Positions 53,637-63,800 are shown, numbered from the stretch's first letter. The stretch is 64,000 nt of DNA from Xenorhabdus innexi (GCF_002632485.1 NZ_NIBU01000009.1:1-64000); one strand, 5' to 3'. Numbers and translations: made by a program. Notes: generated by a model not told the origin, from the sequence alone.

Positions 53637-54644
53637 ATGGCAACCACTCGTTTATCCGATATTTTTCGTGGTGATTATTATCAATCGATTGCACCCCTGA
53701 ACAGCCCAGAAAAAACCGCCGTGTTTGAATCGGGCATCATTACCCGCCTGCCTCAATTGGATACCATTGCCTCAGAGGGGCAAGGTACAGCAACCATTAA
53801 CTACTGGAACGATTTGGATGCGAACGAAGCACCCAATGCCACGTCGGATAACCCCGATCAGATCGGTAAGGTAGGTAAGGCCAGCCAGTCGAGCCTTAAA
53901 GCGCGCGTGTTATATCTCAACAAAGGTTATGGTGTGGCGGACTTAGCCGCAGAACTGGCAAACAGTGAACCCATGAGTCACATTCGCAACCGCTTTGGTA
54001 CCTACTGGACTCGCCAATGGCAGCGCTACCTGATTGGGACGGCGCGTGGGGTGATTGGCAGCAACATCGCGAATGATGATAGTGACATGGTGGTTCAGGG
54101 CGGAGATGAAATTTCCGCTAATAACCTGATTGACGCCGCGTTTACCGCCGGTGATGCCGCCGACACATTCAGTGCTATCGGGGTTCACTCTGTGGTGATG
54201 AAACAGATGGCAACCAAAAACCTGATTGAAACGATCCGTGATTCAGAAGGCCGTATTATCTTACAAACTTACCTCGGTAAGCCCCTGTTCATGGATGACA
54301 GCCTGAAATATGACGATGGGCGTTATCTCACGGTCTTTTTTGGTGGCGGGGCCTTTGGTTACGGCAGTGGCAATCCTCATACGCCCGTCGAGCTGGATCG
54401 CAAGGCATCGGGCGGTAATGGCGGGGGCGCTGAAGTCCTGTGGGAACGTAAGACCTTTATTCTGCAACCGGCGGGATTCAGCTGGCTGGGTGAAGAGGAC
54501 CCGAATCAAACCCCGTCAATCACGGATATCGCTAAAGCGGCTAACTGGCAGCGCAAGTTTGACCGTAAAAACGTCCCCTTTGCAGCGGTGTTAAGCGGTA
54601 AGCCGGTTTCTGGCAGTAAAGCGAAGGATACGGCGGCGGGCTAA
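53637..54644 (+). CDS. Major capsid protein
   Basis: 335 aa. ATTRLSDIFRGDYYQSIAPL at the start, then IITRLPQLDTIASEGQGTATINYWNDLD and LYLNKGYGVADLAAELANSEPM, a pattern of HK97-fold capsid proteins with a DUF-type N-arm. AGGAG lies before the ATG. Expected in hundreds of copies; codon use is even and GC-richer than the early genes. Confidence 0.88.
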   Translation: MATTRLSDIFRGDYYQSIAPLNSPEKTAVFESGIITRLPQLDTIASEGQGTATINYWNDLDANEAPNATSDNPDQIGKVGKASQSSLKARVLYLNKGYGVADLAAELANSEPMSHIRNRFGTYWTRQWQRYLIGTARGVIGSNIANDDSDMVVQGGDEISANNLIDAAFTAGDAADTFSAIGVHSVVMKQMATKNLIETIRDSEGRIILQTYLGKPLFMDDSLKYDDGRYLTVFFGGGAFGYGSGNPHTPVELDRKASGGNGGGAEVLWERKTFILQPAGFSWLGEEDPNQTPSITDIAKAANWQRKFDRKNVPFAAVLSGKPVSGSKAKDTAAG

Positions 54645-54687
54645 TCACAGAGAGGGGCGCTTGCCCCTTTGTTACTCAGGCGGTTTC

Positions 54688-55065
54688 ATGGTTGTAGAAA
54701 TTACCCTCGGGCAGGTTCAGGAATTGCTGGATTCAATGGGCTTTGAGGCTCCTGATTTTATTATCAATGCATTTATCACTGTGGCTAAGAGTATTGATGA
54801 TGGCTTACATGCTGCGGGATACCCAGAGTCAACCGTGTTGTTGATCAAGCTCTATGCCGTTGTGTTAATGCTGTCATCTGCTGACGTGAGAAAGACAACG
54901 TCAGAACGTGCCCCCTCTGGTGCTTCTCGTTCATATCAGTACTTCGATGATGGAAGAAAGCAACTGGCTCATTTGTTATCAAAACTGGATGTGAAGGGGT
55001 GCACCGAGGCTTTACCCATCAATAAACCCCTGAGTTTTGTTCAGTTCGGCGTGTTCAGGGGGTGA
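54688..55065 (+). CDS. Putative head-tail connector protein
   Basis: 125 aa from the ATG at 54688 (AGGCGG upstream). Helical: ITLGQVQELLDSMGFEAPDFIINAFITVAKSIDDGLHAAG, later SGASRSYQYFDDGRKQLAHLLSKLD. The layout and position after the capsid gene match DUF7370-type connector (adaptor) proteins. Assigned mostly by position. Confidence 0.7.
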   Translation: MVVEITLGQVQELLDSMGFEAPDFIINAFITVAKSIDDGLHAAGYPESTVLLIKLYAVVLMLSSADVRKTTSERAPSGASRSYQYFDDGRKQLAHLLSKLDVKGCTEALPINKPLSFVQFGVFRG

Positions 55066-55066
55066 T

Positions 55067-55438
55067 ATGGCTAAAATGTCACGATGGTCTTACAAGAGCG
55101 TGGCGACCGTTTACCCTGTCAGTTTCGGCGGAACATGGGCGGATGAAATCACTTTCGGCGCACCTTACCTTATTGACTGTAACTGGGTATCCACGAATGA
55201 AAAGGCCATTGATGCCAACGGAAGTGAATTTATTTCTCGACGGGTTTTCAATACCGAATTGTTACACCAGGGTAAGCCCGTAAGACGACCCGAAGTGGGT
55301 GATTATATCACTCAGGATGACACAAGATCAGAGCCTGATCCGCGAAAGGTTAAAGCGGGTGGTTCAACAATCCGCGCTGTCGATAGCTATGACATGAACA
55401 TGTTTAGGCAAGATCCTGATTACAAAATAAGGACGTGA
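55067..55438 (+). CDS. Putative head-closure protein
   Basis: 123 aa from the ATG at 55067 (MAKMSRWSYKSVATVYPVSF). Beta-rich sequence with GAPYLIDCNW and RPEVGDYITQD. Two bases after the connector stop and two before the gp10-like gene. Role deduced from position between connector and tail-completion genes. Confidence 0.65.
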   Translation: MAKMSRWSYKSVATVYPVSFGGTWADEITFGAPYLIDCNWVSTNEKAIDANGSEFISRRVFNTELLHQGKPVRRPEVGDYITQDDTRSEPDPRKVKAGGSTIRAVDSYDMNMFRQDPDYKIRT

Positions 55439-55439
55439 T

Positions 55440-55808
55440 ATGGCAACCAGCGTGAGAGGCATCAGAGAAGCCAAGGCTTCACTGGCTAAAATGGTGGGTG
55501 ATATTCAGTCAAACAAAGTCAGCAGGGCGATGCACAGAGCATTAGATATTGGCGGCAGGCAGGCCGCTGTTTATACCCCCATCGACACAAAGACACTCAT
55601 CAACTCAAGCTTTCGGGAGGTCAGCGTTAGCGGCACGCTGTTCACGGGTCGAGTGGGTTACAGTGCCACGTATGCCGCCTTTGTGCATGACCCGAAAGTG
55701 GTACAGAAATTCAAGCGCCCAACGGCAAAGAAAGCGTTCCTCAAGGCCGGTTTTGAAGAAACAAAAGCCCTGATTGACGCTGCCATTGCGGAGGAACTGA
55801 GGCTGTGA
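55440..55808 (+). CDS. Tail completion protein, HK97 gp10-like
   Basis: 122 aa. GIREAKASLAKMVGDIQSNKVSRAMHRALDIGGRQAAVYTPIDTKTLINS and GYSATYAAFVHD are the standard HK97 gp10-like blocks. Joins tail to head. Overlaps the next gene by 4 bp. Confidence 0.85.
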   Translation: MATSVRGIREAKASLAKMVGDIQSNKVSRAMHRALDIGGRQAAVYTPIDTKTLINSSFREVSVSGTLFTGRVGYSATYAAFVHDPKVVQKFKRPTAKKAFLKAGFEETKALIDAAIAEELRL

Positions 55809-56173
55809 TTATTGATGACTTTCTCGATTACTTAGCGCGTGGAAATCTAACGGAGGGCTTTATCGCTCAAAGATTGAAGTGGGAGGAAAAGGCGAATACC
55901 CAAACGCAGCAATATCTCGTCATTCAACCTGCTGGCGGCTCCGGGCGGCTGGCTGGGTTAAGTGCGGATGATTACATTGATGTGATTTTAGTCTCTGAGC
56001 AAGGCAAGCCCATTCCCGTGATGGAGAGAGCGGTTGAAATATTGAATTTTGTCGCCAACAACCCTGATGACGATCAATTAAACTCAGTATTCAATGTGGG
56101 GGGATTGCCATCGCCCATCACTTCAGAAGAAAACCGAACGATATTCAGGCTCTCATTCCGTTGTTTGTCATAA
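55805..56173 (+). CDS. Tail terminator protein
   Basis: 122 aa, GTG start at 55805. MIIDDFLDYLARGNLTEGFI..., DDYIDVILVSEQGKPIPVMERAVEILNFVANNP and a final RTIFRLSFRC strand resemble small tail-terminator (lambda gpU-type) proteins that stop tube growth. Position before the tail tube gene agrees. Confidence 0.75.
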   Translation: MIIDDFLDYLARGNLTEGFIAQRLKWEEKANTQTQQYLVIQPAGGSGRLAGLSADDYIDVILVSEQGKPIPVMERAVEILNFVANNPDDDQLNSVFNVGGLPSPITSEENRTIFRLSFRCLS

Positions 56174-56191
56174 ACAAACAAAACTCAAACG

Positions 56192-56219
56192 AGGTCGCTT
56201 AATGCGGCCTTTTTTCTTT
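56192..56219 (+). terminator. Terminator before the major tail gene
   Basis: AGGTCGC / GCGGCCT stem with a five-base loop, followed by TTTTTTCTTTT. Confidence 0.75.
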
Positions 56220-56240
56220 TACCCATAAGAGGTTATTTAT

Positions 56241-56759
56241 ATGGCAAATTGCCCGGTAGAGACCAATAAACTGATTGGTCGTCATGCCATTATTCGTATT
56301 GCTCAGGGCTGCCCTGACAACGCACCGAAACAAGCCGCATTTTTACGCATCGGGGCGCTGACCACCAAATCCTTTGACCTGTCCCCCAACACCCTGACGT
56401 CTGAAGCGGATGATTCCAAAGGGCTGGTTGAAAGTGTCGTCACCAGCATGGACTTAACCATCAGCTTTGACGGGGAATACCGCAAGGAAGATAAAAAAGA
56501 GGACTTCGGCCCCTTGCGTCTGCTGAAGGAAATCCCGAAAGAGGTGCAGGCCGGTCGTCAGCCGGCCTATTGGGTACAAATGGATTTCACGGGCGACCAT
56601 GCCTTTGTGTTGCAGGGCTATATGGTGTTTACCTCGTGGTCATCCCAGTTCGGTGCCAATGAGATTGCCACCTATTCCGGCGAGTTAAAAGTCAGTGATG
56701 CCGACTCGGTTGACTGGCTGATTGAAGAAGCCGTGACCAAGCAGAACGCCGGCGGTTGA
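56241..56759 (+). CDS. Major tail tube protein
   Basis: 172 aa, beta-rich. NKLIGRHAIIRIAQGCPDNAPKQAAFLRIGALTTKSFDLSPNTLTSEADD and GEYRKEDKKEDFGPLRLLKEI fit siphophage tube proteins; ATYSGELKVSDADSVDW is a typical tube C-terminus. AGAGG lies 9 nt before the ATG. Follows its own terminator and is probably highly expressed. Confidence 0.85.
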   Translation: MANCPVETNKLIGRHAIIRIAQGCPDNAPKQAAFLRIGALTTKSFDLSPNTLTSEADDSKGLVESVVTSMDLTISFDGEYRKEDKKEDFGPLRLLKEIPKEVQAGRQPAYWVQMDFTGDHAFVLQGYMVFTSWSSQFGANEIATYSGELKVSDADSVDWLIEEAVTKQNAGG

Positions 56760-56823
56760 TCGGCGGGGCTGAATATCACAAAGGGTACTGGCGCAGTGCC
56801 CTTGATTATGTTCAGGAGGCTTT

Positions 56824-57510
56824 ATGACACCCATACTTGAAATCGGGGAGATGGTGATCTCCACGGCGAAAAATGATTTTTTACTGCGTCCCTCTTTTGC
56901 GGCCATGACCCGGCTGGGCACCCCCCGGCAAATCGTCGAGGCATATACAGTATTGAACGGCGCGCCCGCACAGGCACTGGTGCAACAGGCGATGCAGGCT
57001 TACGGCACGTTACCCGACTGGCTGCTGACCCATATGCATAAGCCGGTATTTGGTCGTCCGGTCTTATCGACCGCAATGGCGGTGATACAGGCCTGCTGTG
57101 AAGAGGACACTGACGCCCTGACGGGGGAGTGGCACCCCGGACAGCGGGGCGTGGTCTATCGTCCGGGCAGCATGCCGGTGAAGGATATGATCCCGATAGC
57201 CCAGGAACTTATCACCCACGGGGTAATGGGCAAAGTCAAACTGCGCAAACTCCAGCGTCACGAAGGCACAGAAGCCTACTCTGATGCGTTCCATGCGGTG
57301 GAATACATCAATGCGGCGCGTACCCACTTCACCATGTCACGCACGGAAGCCGAGCGGTTAACCATGACGGAATTCCAGATGATGCTGAAAGCGAAGTTCC
57401 CGGAAGAAAAAGGCTTCACCCGTGAAGAATACGACGCGGTGATTGAGGCCGATGATAAACGCACCCGTGAATTGCTCAGCGGTAAACGAAAACTGGTGAG
57501 GATGAAATAA
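56824..57510 (+). CDS. Tail assembly chaperone-like protein (DUF6246)
   Basis: 228 aa: MTPILEIGEMVISTAKNDFL, then LRPSFAAMTRLGTPRQIVEAYTVLNG, HPGQRGVVYRPGSMPVKDMIPIAQELITHGVMG and the C-terminal EKGFTREEYDAVIEADDKRTRELL. This family stands where lambda has G/GT. I see no slippery frameshift extension; the next kilobases are a moron block, not a T frame. Confidence 0.75.
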   Translation: MTPILEIGEMVISTAKNDFLLRPSFAAMTRLGTPRQIVEAYTVLNGAPAQALVQQAMQAYGTLPDWLLTHMHKPVFGRPVLSTAMAVIQACCEEDTDALTGEWHPGQRGVVYRPGSMPVKDMIPIAQELITHGVMGKVKLRKLQRHEGTEAYSDAFHAVEYINAARTHFTMSRTEAERLTMTEFQMMLKAKFPEEKGFTREEYDAVIEADDKRTRELLSGKRKLVRMK

Positions 57511-57804
57511 TCAAAAAGTGACATCAGTGGTAACAATCTGAAAAAAATGATTATTTAAGGGTGTCAATCTACCATTTAATCAAATCTGCTGACTTATTGA
57601 AGGTGTTTAGTGATAAAAAGGGATAAATACCTATCATATGGGTACAAATAGTTGAATATTCGAAGTGTGTCCCAATTTTAAATGACTATTATTTACAAAA
57701 AGTGACACTTGGTAATTAATAGCGTCCTACCGAAATGACGAAGCCCCTGACTACAGCCATAGTCAGAGGCCTCTGAATTGCCCAGTTTGATTAGGAATCT
57801 AAGC
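57511..57804. other. AT-rich leader of the moron block with a terminator
   Basis: No gene seen. The octamer AAAAGTGACA context occurs twice (57513-57522, 57699-57708). A strong hairpin GCCCCTGACTA / TAGTCAGAGGC (57743-57770) near the end may terminate tail transcripts. AT-rich text before it could supply a separate promoter for the antirepressor. Confidence 0.5.
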
Positions 57805-58597
57805 GTGACCATTGTAACAGTTAAGGCAGTAACTCAAACCCTCAATGTGCCATTTTATGGCGTAGATCTCGCTATCGTGAATTATCACGGTCAGCCGTAT
57901 GTGCCGATGAAGCCGGTGGTTGAGGGGATGGGGATGGACTGGAAAAGCCAGCTAGCTAAGTTAAATAAACGCTTTAAATCAACTATGGTGGAAATCACCA
58001 TAGTTGCCGCAGATGGTAAAAATAGGGATATGGCTTGTCTCGCTCTTCGTAAACTTGCTGGGTGGTTAGCTACTATCAACCCGAATAAAGTTAATGTCGC
58101 TATCAGGGATAACGTCATGCGATGATGTGCTTTACGAATACTGGACAACGGGAGAGGTTACAGCGAAGAAAACCACGACTCAGGATCGCACTCCTCTTCG
58201 TGGGCTGGTTAATACACTGATAGGCAAATATGGCGTAAGCAGTAAAAAGTTATACCAAATGGTTCATCATGAGTTTGGGATAAAACATATCAATGAATTA
58301 ACGGGCGAACAGTTACCCTCTGCTATCGAATATTTGGCGACTAAAGCCGTTGAAGGTGAGTTTTTAGGAAAAGAGGAAATTCCGATCTTTCATGGTTACA
58401 CGGGTTTTACAGGCCGCTTGCTGATGGAATTGAAAAATGGCGAGGTGCATTGTACTCAGATGCTAACCCCGCAACACCATGTTGCTACTTTGAATGACTT
58501 CACTGAGATGACGCAACGCGCTGGCTATCTGATGATACATGAAGAAGATATGAGACCGATGATGAAAGCATTACAGGGTTACAAACTCAGCGTGTAA
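57805..58597 (+). pseudogene. P22-type antirepressor (P22_AR_N), frame-broken
   Basis: The first part (GTG at 57805 to 58125) is a clear P22_AR_N domain: TQTLNVPFYGVDLAIVNYHG, YVPMKPVVEGMGMDWKSQLAKLNKRF, LRKLAGWLATINPNKVNVAIRDNVMR, then a stop. The continuation CDDVLYEYWTTGEVTAKKTT reads only in the +1 frame (58094-58597) and carries an intact C-terminal domain. The usual link RDNV(I/M)RYQxECDDVLY lacks a few residues, so a small out-of-frame deletion near 58120 is the best explanation. Programmed frameshifting is unlikely because residues are missing. Confidence 0.82.
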
Positions 58598-58651
58598 CTC
58601 CAAGCCAAGGATGGCTAAAAGTTGAAGTAATTGGGTATTATTTGATGCATT

Positions 58652-59143
58652 ATGATGATTAAACAGACAACTAAAATAGAGTTTAAGCTGTTGAACCTAA
58701 GGTTCAAACGGTCTAATATTACCTCAGTTATATTTATCAATGAGATAAATGGTAATGATTTTTATATTAACTTCATGATGTTAGGGGGCTATATGAGAAC
58801 TGAGCATACCAGATCTATACAAACTATTAGCCACTCGACAGAAATAGTTGATAGGTTCTTTGATGATTGTTTGCAGAAAGAGTTTTTTATCCGTCGTCTG
58901 AGCTTTAGAAGTGATCCCAATCGTCAAATATTTATTGTTACAATAAACAACGATAAGAAAAGTGATGCTTTTTATGTTGTTCCTTTTGCGGAATTCTCAT
59001 ATAGGCGCAACAAAGTGAATGTTATAGTAGACCCTAAAGCACAGTACCCTGAGCTGTGCGCAGATGTTGATAAAGCTATAGAGCTGATTAAATCCTCAAT
59101 TATTGGCTATATGTCACAATATAAAAGTTTATCTCTTCACTAA
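58652..59143 (+). CDS. Unknown moron protein, 163 aa
   Basis: Soluble alpha/beta protein with many Phe, Ile and Asn (NITSVIFINEINGNDFYINFMMLGGYM, KEFFIRRLSFRSDPNRQIFIVTINNDKKSDAFYVVPFAEF). No signal peptide. AT-rich compared with the tail genes. Followed 15 bp later by the 245-aa gene, so probably one transcript. No family recognised. Confidence 0.7.
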   Translation: MMIKQTTKIEFKLLNLRFKRSNITSVIFINEINGNDFYINFMMLGGYMRTEHTRSIQTISHSTEIVDRFFDDCLQKEFFIRRLSFRSDPNRQIFIVTINNDKKSDAFYVVPFAEFSYRRNKVNVIVDPKAQYPELCADVDKAIELIKSSIIGYMSQYKSLSLH

Positions 59144-59158
59144 ACCGGAGATAGGGAA

Positions 59159-59896
59159 TTGGCTCCAAACTTCACTAAAAACTATTCTAAAGACTTAACG
59201 CGTAAGCCTTTCAGCACATCAGAGGCAATAATAGATACATTTTATTACCTATCTTCTGACGGTGATTTAGTCAGAGTGGTTGAATATGCATTAATTGGTA
59301 GTGAATTCGATTACTATTGCGAATTAGTCGAAATGGGGTGCGGGACAGAAGACTTCTACTCGCATCACGCAGCCGCTCTAAAAAGAGCAGGATTAAAAGA
59401 ATGGCAGATAATTGAAGAATTATTGTCATTAGATATGCATGAACCCAATGAAGACTCTCTGATTGGCAGGGTAGCATTTAATGATTTTAACTTTTATGAC
59501 TATGACACTCTAAAAACGGGTAAACAGATTAGAGGCATTGAAATACTACGTAAATATCAGGGTATTGGTATTGCTAAGCAAATATATAAATGCTTGCTTT
59601 TAAGGCATGATTATTTAGTTTGTGACCATATACAAACCATTCTGGGTGGCCGATTATGGGCGCAGGGAATGATAAAAATTGGCGAGGTCAGAGTCTATGA
59701 CTGCACGAAAAAGCAATTTATAGATGTATTGACGCCATATGGTCGCGGAATTAAAGGCGTCCTCCCGTGGAGTGCGATTGGACTAGATCAGCGTGATATG
59801 GCTCTATGGGGTTCAGAAATGAAGCTGTCAATGGAATCTTGCCACCACTTGGTCAATATTATCAGCAAAGAGCGAATATACGATAATTATGCTTAA
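59159..59896 (+). CDS. Unknown moron protein, GNAT-like segment, 245 aa
   Basis: Start probably TTG at 59159 with GGAG upstream. The central block IRGIEILRKYQGIGIAKQIYKCLLLRHDYLVCDHIQTILGGRLW resembles the acetyl-CoA motif A of GNAT enzymes (Q/RxxGxG/A form QGIGIA) as found in some phage-encoded acetyltransferase-like proteins. The N-terminal 100 residues are helical and acidic. Ends before two terminators. Enzymatic activity is only a possibility. Confidence 0.65.
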   Translation: MAPNFTKNYSKDLTRKPFSTSEAIIDTFYYLSSDGDLVRVVEYALIGSEFDYYCELVEMGCGTEDFYSHHAAALKRAGLKEWQIIEELLSLDMHEPNEDSLIGRVAFNDFNFYDYDTLKTGKQIRGIEILRKYQGIGIAKQIYKCLLLRHDYLVCDHIQTILGGRLWAQGMIKIGEVRVYDCTKKQFIDVLTPYGRGIKGVLPWSAIGLDQRDMALWGSEMKLSMESCHHLVNIISKERIYDNYA

Positions 59897-59918
59897 CCGT
59901 TATAAATCTAATCCCGCT

Positions 59919-59970
59919 AACCCGCTTCGGCGGGTTTTGCATTTCTAAAGCCACTTAATCGTGGCTTTTT
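59919..59970 (+). terminator. Tandem terminators after the 245-aa gene
   Basis: First hairpin AACCCG-CTTCGG-CGGGTTTT (59919-59938), second AAAGCCAC-TTAATC-GTGGCTTTTT (59947-59970). They isolate the block from the lipoprotein gene. Confidence 0.85.
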
Positions 59971-60026
59971 GCATTGTTTTGCGCCAACTGATTGGTATCA
60001 TGAGCAAAATTTAATGATGAGGGGTT

Positions 60027-60704
60027 ATGATGAGGAAGAATGTAATTGCTCTGCTTGTGGGCGCTGTTTTATTAGTTGGATGTGACTCAAAAGAGTTATC
60101 TCCAGAAGATAATCAACAAGTAGATAGTTTGAAAACCGAGCAACAATTACTGCCAGCGGCTAGTGGACCATTTGGATTACAGATGGGGCTAACGAAGAAA
60201 AATATTGAGGATATGATCGGTAACACACTAGAGCCAACTAAAGTTACAAATGTTTATCTAGTGGACAAATTACCTAAAAAAAATGATTCTTTTAAAATCT
60301 ATGCACTTTTTATCTCCCCAACGCTCGGGCTTTGCAAAATACGCGCTATTGGTAACGATATCGAAAATGACGCATATGGCATTTCTCTAAGGGTTAAATT
60401 TAATGACCTAAAGACATCTCTTGATTCGATTTACGGTGAAAGTAAGGAAACTGACTTGCTATTACCCAGTTCGATATGGAATGAGCCGAGAGATTGGATG
60501 GAAGGATTAAATAAAAAAGAAAGAGTTTTACGTGCAAAATGGGAATCTAAAAGCGAAGCTTTGCAAAAAAATAATGTTGGTTCTTTATTATTGAGTGCTA
60601 AAGCTAGCGATAGTTCATCTGGATACCTTCTCTTGCAATATGAATTCAAGAATCATATTGAATGTGCTAAAGAGATAAATAATGCTAATAAAGACTCACT
60701 TTAA
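60027..60704 (+). CDS. Unknown phage lipoprotein, 225 aa
   Basis: Signal MMRKNVIALLVGAVLLVGC with lipobox and acylated Cys19; Asp at +2 predicts retention in the inner membrane. The mature part has GPFGLQMGLTKKNIEDMIGN, IYALFISPTLGLCKIRAIGN and a basic/helical C-terminus. GAGGGG precedes ATGATG. Lipoprotein genes inserted among tail genes are often lysogenic-conversion or superinfection-exclusion morons (TP-J34 Ltp, T5 Llp, phi80 Cor); that role is an inference. Confidence 0.75.
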   Translation: MMRKNVIALLVGAVLLVGCDSKELSPEDNQQVDSLKTEQQLLPAASGPFGLQMGLTKKNIEDMIGNTLEPTKVTNVYLVDKLPKKNDSFKIYALFISPTLGLCKIRAIGNDIENDAYGISLRVKFNDLKTSLDSIYGESKETDLLLPSSIWNEPRDWMEGLNKKERVLRAKWESKSEALQKNNVGSLLLSAKASDSSSGYLLLQYEFKNHIECAKEINNANKDSL

Positions 60705-60806
60705 TTAAATAGATCTTGCCAGCATGGGATTTTTTCTCACGCCACTTTAGACAGAAGCCTCATTACGGGGCTTATTATTGGCAGTTATCTACACTAATCA
60801 ACCATA

Positions 60807-60830
60807 ACCTCGCTTCGGCGGGGTTTTCTG
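60807..60830 (+). terminator. Terminator before the tape-measure gene
   Basis: AACCTCG-CTTCG-GCGGGGTTTT type hairpin plus T run. It closes the lipoprotein unit only 19 bp before the tape-measure start, so late transcription must read through. Confidence 0.8.
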
Positions 60831-60848
60831 TTTTAAGGGGATCGGAAA

Positions 60849-63800
60849 ATGACAACGCAGGTCGGCAATATTGTTTATCAGGTATCAATGGATGTGGCGC
60901 AACTTCTGACAACGCAACGGCAACTGGATTCGCGCATGAGTCAGGTAGAGCAGCGTTTTAATCAAACAGGGCGTTCAGTGCAGGGGGCCGAACAAGCGTT
61001 ACTCAGTCTGTCACGGGCAGCCACTGCGGTCACCGCCGCTTTATCCGTGGAGAAAATAGCCAGTTATGCCGATGCGTGGGTTGTGGTGAATAACAAACTG
61101 GTTAACTCCATTAAAACCAATGAAACACTGGCGGAAGTGACCGAGCGTGTATTCAATATTGCCCAGAACTCCCGTGCGAATCTGGATGCTACGGCTGCGT
61201 TGTATGGTCGCCTTGAAAGAGCCACGCGCAGTTATGGGATGTCGGCTGATGAGGTGGCGAAATTAACCGAAACCGTGGCAAAAGGTCTGGTGGTCTCAGG
61301 CGCAACGGCGGCAGAATCATCAAGCGTTATGATTCAGTTCTCGCAGGCGATGGCTTCGGGTGTGCTGCGCGGTGAAGAATTTAACTCCATGTCTGAGAAC
61401 GGCAGTCGTTTAATTGCAGCATTGAGTGACCACCTCGGCGTAAATATCGGTCAGCTAAGGAAGATGGCGGCAGAGGGTAAATTAACGGCTAAGGTTGTCT
61501 CGAAGGCTTTTCTGGCGCAGGCCAGCACTATCGCGAAAGAATTTGATAAAACATCTGCAACCATGAGCCAGTCAATCGAAATGGCGGCAAACAATATGAC
61601 CAAGTTTTTTGGTCAATCCACTACGGTTCAGACGGCACTGAAAGCGTTTAATAGCACGTTGGTCACGGTCAGTGAAAATATGGATCTGGTTGCGGGGGCT
61701 GCCACTGCCTTGGCTGCTGTGATGGGGTCAAGGATGGTCAGTGCGATGACACTGGCGGCGAGTCAGAAAATCACAAACGTCAGGTCATCTATCGCGTTAG
61801 CGCAAGCGAATAAAGCAGAAGCAGAAAGCGCACTGTATGCCGCCAATATGACATTGCGTAAAGCAGAAATGGATAAAATTGCTGCGATTGAGGCATTACG
61901 CCATGCCGAGGCTGAATATGCTGTCGTCAGGGGCACCGACGCTGCTACAGCGGCACTTGCCCGATTCACCGCTGCTAAAGCCACGGCAACGACAGCCACA
62001 GCGACATACAGAACTGCACAAGATGTTGCCGCCACTGCCCAGACAAGGCTGACCGCTGCGACAAACACGGCCAGCGTTGCAATGAATAGACTGAAAGGCG
62101 CGATGGCATTTTTAGGTGGGCCACTGGGGGTGGTGATGCTAGCCGCAACAGCGCTTTATTATTTCCATGACCAAGCAGAAAATGCGAAGAAAGAGGCGAA
62201 AGACTTATCTAATACGGTTGAGAGTTTGACTGGCAATCTACAGGCGCTGAGTAAAGTTAAGCTTGAAGAAAATAAAGTCAAATTAGAAAGAAAGCTAGAT
62301 GAACAGCGTGAACAGACAAAGAAGCAAAAAGTCAAGGTAAGCGGCCTTCAATACTACGCTGATCATAATGCTGGGCTAATATTTGCAACACCATCTGAGA
62401 AAAAAATGAAGGAACTCAGAGAAGAGTTAGCCTTGGCTAAGGGTGAGCTTGAGGATATGCAAACGGTCGAAAGTAATTATAAAAAGGCGCTTGATCTCAC
62501 CAATAAAGCTATTGCTGACAACACAAATCTAACCAATAAAAATGCGGATGCTCTCAAAAACAAAAATGAAGGCACTGATCAGGCATCTGAAAAAGCCGCT
62601 GACTACATCAAGCAACTTAAACAATCCAATGAACTGCTCAGGATTAAAGAGGGGCTGGAAAGGGATTTAAAGGCCGCAGAGTTCAAGGCTGATGAGGTGG
62701 GCGCAAGCTCTAAGCAGAGGACAGTGATAGAGGAAGAAATCAGAGAAGAAAATCGACTGAAGGAAGCGAAACAAAAAAGAGAAGACGCTGAAAGGAAGGC
62801 AGAAAACGCCAGAAAGAAAGCCGCAGATGAAGCTGAGCAGCGAGCCAATGATATTACGAATGCGTTAGCCCGGCAGCGTGCTGAAATAGAGCGGATTAAC
62901 ACCGGTTACAAAGAAAACAGCCTTGAAATGGCGAAATACGATGCCGTCAAAGCCATGCCGAAAGGGACGTCCCCCGACGTACTGGAAAAAGTCAGAAAAC
63001 AAGCCGAAGAGAAGTACAACCTTGAACGGGATGCTGCTGCCAGAGCGTGGTTTCTTGAGCAGGATGCGTTGGCGAAATCAAAGGCGAGCATGGATGAAGA
63101 GCTGGATTACCTGATCCGTATCAAAGATCAGGAATTGATTGAAAAAGAAGATTTCCACAAGCGCGAACAGGAAATCAGGGAACGTTATAAGCAGAAACAA
63201 ACGGAAGCGGACATTAACAAAAAAGTGGGCGCCTCTGTTAGTACGAACGATACATTAATGGGGCAGGTCGATCCGATTCAGCAGCTCCAGAATGAATATA
63301 CGCAAAAAATGGCGTTACTGGATGCCTATAATGCCCATGATATCGGCGAACACGAAAGAATTCTCCAGCTCAAAGCCGATCTGACCCGTAAATTCAATGA
63401 TGACATGACCAACGCCCAGTGGGAGCAATGGAAGGGGCAGAGTGAGATGTATCAGTTTATGGGAAATTCCCTGGAAGCATTAGGCCAACGCTCCGCCAAT
63501 GCCATCACCGGACTGTTAACCGGCACGCAGACCGCCAATGAAGCCATGCGCAATCTGGCGTTAACCATCACCAACGAAGCCGTCTCTGCCTTAGTCCAGA
63601 TGGGGATGCAGCAAATCAAGAATATGATCATCGGAAAAGCTGCGAATACGGCGGCGAAGGTGGATGCGGTCGCAACGGGGGCGACCATCACCACGGCAAT
63701 GGCACCGGCAGCAGCAGCGGCCAGTGTGGCCACTATGGGGACGGCGGCAACGTTTGGCATGGCTGCCATGACTGCCGCTGTCCCTGCCATGATTGCCTTA

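Noticed and set aside
57400-57560. Programmed frameshift in the tail assembly chaperone gene (lambda G/GT type)
   Set aside because: No slippery heptamer followed by an open extension near the stop at 57510; the following sequence is non-coding.
60716-60961. 81-aa plus-strand frame before the tape-measure gene
   Set aside because: Runs through two hairpins and the tape-measure start; no credible composition.
61763-62068. Ala-rich minus-strand frame inside the tape-measure gene
   Set aside because: Mirror of the Ala-rich tape-measure segment; same for 62603-62902 and 63452-63790.
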